DNA of 64,000 nucleotides, from positions 21,671,796 to 21,735,795 of the forward strand of contig NC_079907.1 in the NCBI RefSeq assembly GCF_024868665.1. Reading direction: 5' to 3'. Of this stretch, positions 60,766-64,000 are shown piece after piece. Made by a program: the position numbers and the translations under genes. Numbering within the stretch: the stretch's first letter is position 1; every line of letters starts with the position of its first letter. The DNA is from Triplophysa rosa (lineage: Eukaryota > Chordata > Actinopteri > Cypriniformes > Nemacheilidae). The notes under the pieces are model-generated. The model did not search any database, was not told the DNA's origin, and saw only the letters and a list, made by a program, of their open reading frames with translations.

Positions 60766-61600
60766 GCAGTACAACCGCTTAGAGACAAGGGGTTGGGCTC
60801 ATTTTACTCAGGCTACCAATCAGTGTGACATGATCATTATGAAGTTATTAAGCCACATCCATAGCAACCATTTACAGCAACCTAGCAACCGATCCCATAG
60901 ACTCCCATTATAAAAAGTCCATGTGGATATCTTTGCAACACAGTGTCATAGAGACAAGGGGGTGGGCTCGTTTTACTCAGGCAACCAATCAGTGTCCCAG
61001 GATCACCATGAAGCTTCGAAGCCACGCCCATAGCAACAAAACATGTCAGCCTAGCAACCCTTTAGCAATACCTATATCTCTGCATCGGAACATTGTAGAG
61101 AGACGGGGGTTGGTTCTTTACACTCATAGGTTAGAGCAGTGGTCACCAACCCTGTTCCTGGAGATCGACTGTCCTGCAGACTGCAGCTCCAACCCTGCTT
61201 CAGCACACCTGTCTGTAATTATCAAGCAAACCTGAACACCTTGATTAGATAGTTCAGGTGTGTTTGATTGGGGTTAGAGCTGAAATCTTCAGGACGGTCG
61301 ATCTCCAGGAGCAGGGTTGGTGACCACTGGGTTGGAGTATTTTCAATTGCAGATGCCAAGCCACGCCCATAGCAACCAAACAGGTTAGCCTAGCAACCAT
61401 TTAGCAACGCCTATATCTCTGCATCAGAACATCATAGAGACACGGAGGTTGGTTTGTTTCACTCATAGGTTAGAGTATTATCAAGTGCAGATGCCAAGCC
61501 ACGCCAATAGCAACCAAACATATTAGCCTAGCAACAGTTTAGCAATATGTATATCTCTGCATCAGAACATCGTAGAGACATGGGGATTGGTTAGATTAAT
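60766..61600. repeat. Tandem array of CCACGCCCATAGCAAC units
   Basis: At least five units of roughly 130-170 bp carry the words AAGCCACGCCCATAGCAACC, TTAGCCTAGCAACC, CATAGAGACANGG and GGTTGG. One unit is split by a MITE at 61137-61329. Later units are closer to each other than to the first two, suggesting stepwise growth. Confidence 0.8.
61137..61329. mobile_element. hAT-like MITE inserted in the tandem array
   Basis: CAGTGGTCACCAACCCTGTT at the left pairs with GCAGGGTTGGTGACCACTG at the right, around GGAGATCGAC / GTCGATCTCC. The flanks GGTTAGAG and GGTTGGAG are a 7/8 match in the expected 8 bp duplication. Confidence 0.82.
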
Positions 61601-61880
61601 TCGTGGCTTAATGTGTTATCACTCTAGTGCCTAGTTCCGAGGATTGCCACAAAGCATAACTCACATTTTCTTCAGAAAATGTACCTATCTAGTTACTTTT
61701 GCTATTGTTTTTGACCACTAAGTATCAGTATTTAGTCTGAGACCTACCATGGCTGTGGCTAGCAGATGATTTACTGTGCAAATGTAAATGTAATAGAACA
61801 TGAGTACATGAATAAAATATTCATAGAAAACGCAACATTCTTAAACAAAGATTTAACATTCGCTATATTAAACAAAAGCA

Positions 61881-62121
61881 TACACGCTTAAAAGTAAAGG
61901 TGCTTGAGCCATAGAAGAACCATTTTTTGGGTCCACAAAGAACCATTCAGTCAAAGGTCAAATCTCTTATCTTTTTTATAATCTGAACAAACTTTTTTCG
62001 CCACAGAGAACCTTTTGTAAAACAGAAAGGTTCTTTGGATGTTAAAGGTTCTTTATGGAACCATTTCGACAAAAAAGGTTCTTCTATGGCATCGTGAAGC
62101 ACCTTTACTTTTAAGAGTGTA
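61881..62121. repeat. Palindromic MITE (TACACTCTTAAAA family), copy 3
   Basis: TACACGCTTAAAAGTAAAGG at the left pairs with CCTTTACTTTTAAGAGTGTA at the right, with GAACCATTCAGTC and TTCTATGGCATCG inside, as in the copies at 17.4 and 31.1 kb. Confidence 0.8.
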
Positions 62122-63196
62122 AATAAACATAGTTGCTTCCCTGCTTGTGAAAACCTAGCTAAAGTATTTTGTGATTTACTGTTTCTACATAAAATCATTC
62201 TATACATCAATGCAAAGAATCCACATGAACAGGTCGCTACTCTAGTTTGTAGCAGAGATGTGTACTGTATGTTGCTTTTGTAGAAATCGGGTTAAACAGA
62301 AATAGTTTTAAGAGATTGAGCCAAGACCAAAAAGTGTTCATTGTGCCTTGCTCTCCACCATTACATAGCTGTTAAGGGGGTTTCAAAATGCAGAGATAAA
62401 AAAACTGCATATTAACAGTCCTCAGAGGTGTTTCTAGATCACATTTGTTTCTCGTCTCTTTCTGGTGTGAACTGTAGCTGCTTTTTCTAGTCAGTTAATG
62501 CTTAGCTACTCTGACAGTTTCCATTCATTGTGTCATTAGACTTGCAGTGCAGCTTGAGTGGCTGTTCAATTTTACTGAAGATAAGAGTGCAGCATATCAA
62601 TACCATCATACTGACATCCTGATGTCATTCTGTGGTTTGAGATGAGTTTTACACTTCACACAAAGTTATGAGCTTTTATTGGTTGTGATGTCTTATTCTG
62701 CCTGGTCTTCACATAATGTAAAAATCTAAGCACTGAATATAGAGCCTGTCAATGTTCACTCTTTTGGCTTTTTTTCAATTCATTTATACTTCACAAAGTA
62801 TAATGCTACTGTACATATGCCAGATCATACTATTATTTGTGCTACAGACATGAATGATAGTGTCCTTCCAGTCATGTGGCTCATTGAGGAGAGGTTTGCA
62901 AATACTTCCCTACGTAAAAAGATGTGTGATTTTAATAAGGTTGAGTCTACACCTGAGTCCTGTTCAAACACCAAAATCTCAGAGACTAGTGGTGATCTCT
63001 TTTGGCAAGTAAGCAATCACCCAGAACCCCTTGCCTGGCGACACCCTAGCAAGTGTCTACAACACCGTTTAGCTACAAAGAATTTGCAGAGGTCAAGATT
63101 TGACTAAAACAAATTTAGTATGTTTCTTCAGATGTTAAAAAACAGTAACCAGCGAATGTTAAAAAGCAGTTTGTGACATTTCTGTATATGTTGCAG
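62122..63196. other. ccser2 intron between exons 59302 and 63197: no feature
   Basis: No exon or repeat recognised. A 96-codon open frame at 62817-63107 has no family features and no splice support. Confidence 0.4.
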
Positions 63197-63308
63197 ACAC
63201 CGATAAGCTGTCACTTCATGAATGCTCTGAAACAGGAGGCTTTTCAAATCAGAGGAGGAGACGACAGCAGCTCTGGAGCAGACATGATCAGTTCTGCCGT
63301 GAAAGCAG
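63197..63308 (+). CDS. ccser2: ccser2 fourth visible coding exon
   Basis: It begins after TATGTTGCAG in phase 1 and ends at GTAACC in phase 2. It encodes TDKLSLHECSETGGFSNQ and then RRRRQQLWSRHDQFCRES, about residues 545-582. The basic, Trp-containing pattern corresponds to the 'EGFWKRPPQRWSG' part of CCSER2, but identity is low, so this call rests on position, phase continuity and splice sites. The C-terminal coiled coil must lie beyond the window. Confidence 0.72.
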
Positions 63309-64000
63309 GTAACCTTTTCATCCATGCATAATGTTATTTGGTGAGATTGATGCAGATACAATGTCAGTATTTGTCACACATATTCTTAGATCTTGATTTC
63401 AGGTTAGAAGCACCACTCACAAAGCTAGGACAGGTTTGCTGGTGTTCTTGTGTGCTGTCACATTTTGCGCACTGAATAGCGTGCAAGCCTTTCTGAGCAT
63501 ACTTGGTCCATTTCTCAAAATCAGTTGTCTATAAAAATCGTTCATGTGTTTAACAATCACATATATGTAATAGGCACATGCAGTATCTGTGCCACCCATA
63601 GTGCACGGTCGCATACTTGTGAACAAGTGGTGATGTGGATAAGCGGCGGTCTATAAATGAATCACTAGTGATAGCTTATTTTGTCTGGCTCAAAGTGACA
63701 TGTTTTTATTCTGTTAAGTGAAGGTGTGCACCCTAAATAGTGCACTTACTGCCACCTTGCTCATACCCCACAACTAGCTTCTATCACCCATATAGGGCGC
63801 TTCTCAATTCTTATGTATGCGTCCTCATTTGCTTCCCTTGCTTCCTTTCCTCGAGTCTTAGCTCCACCACTTCAGGATGCGAGGAATTAAATCAAGTGAA
63901 ATTGCCTCACTTCAAAGCGTCGTCAGTTAATGATGATTGTACATAGCACATTGAAACTATAAAAAAGTTCAATTAAATACATACTTTAAGTAGAGTTCAT
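63309..64000. other. Start of the next ccser2 intron: nothing recognised
   Basis: A pyrimidine-rich stretch near 63,780-63,880 has the open frame 63740-63946, but no domain and no splice support. Confidence 0.4.

Noticed and set aside
1..64000. CRISPR arrays, prokaryotic operons, rRNA or tRNA genes
   Set aside because: No regularly spaced direct repeats, no ribosomal sequence and no tRNA A/B box pair that I could support. The direct repeats present are tandem or transposon-derived.

Overview
The window looks like teleost, probably cyprinid-type, nuclear DNA. It is AT-rich, has small exons with GT/AG introns, and is packed with fish-type DNA transposons, MITEs, an esterase-bearing LINE and microsatellites. 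There are no bacterial or organellar features. The species cannot be fixed from the sequence alone.

Three protein-coding genes can be supported by joining exons. (1) Minus strand, about 8,570 to beyond position 1: a secreted matrix protein rich in Gly, Tyr, Asn and Lys, probably calymmin (an elastin-like notochord-sheath protein of fish). A signal-peptide exon and 16 tiny repeat exons are visible; all splice junctions are phase 1, and the 3' part lies outside the window. (2) Minus strand, 20,411 to 12,408: a complete 19-exon PAT1-family gene, best read as patl2. Its exons sum to 2,094 bp, an open frame of 697 residues plus stop. (3) Plus strand, from about 23.3 kb past the window end: ccser2 (FAM190B). 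Coding exons lie at 32,861-34,208, 35,100-35,284, 59,302-59,401 and 63,197-63,308, with a 24 kb intron between the second and third. A likely promoter and untranslated first exon lie near 23.25-23.64 kb.

patl2 and ccser2 are transcribed divergently, with a CpG-richer stretch and a repeat-rich spacer of about 2.8 kb between their candidate promoters. The matrix gene and patl2 are in the same orientation, separated by about 3.8 kb of repeats. The proteins have unrelated roles (extracellular matrix, mRNA repression in P-body-type complexes, a microtubule-associated serine-rich protein), so nothing suggests an operon-like unit.

The rest is mostly transposable elements. The clearest structure is a three-level nest at 49.9-55.8 kb: a MITE split by an antisense CR1/L2-type LINE, itself split by a hAT element with a perfect 8 bp target duplication. 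A second composite at 44.2-48.0 kb holds several smaller inverted-repeat elements. I found no rRNA, tRNA, CRISPR array or bacterial-type system. The most notable coding features are the recent exon-pair amplification and a decayed exon in the matrix gene, an optional last exon in patl2, an overlapping uORF in ccser2, and a MITE ending about 33 bp before a ccser2 exon.
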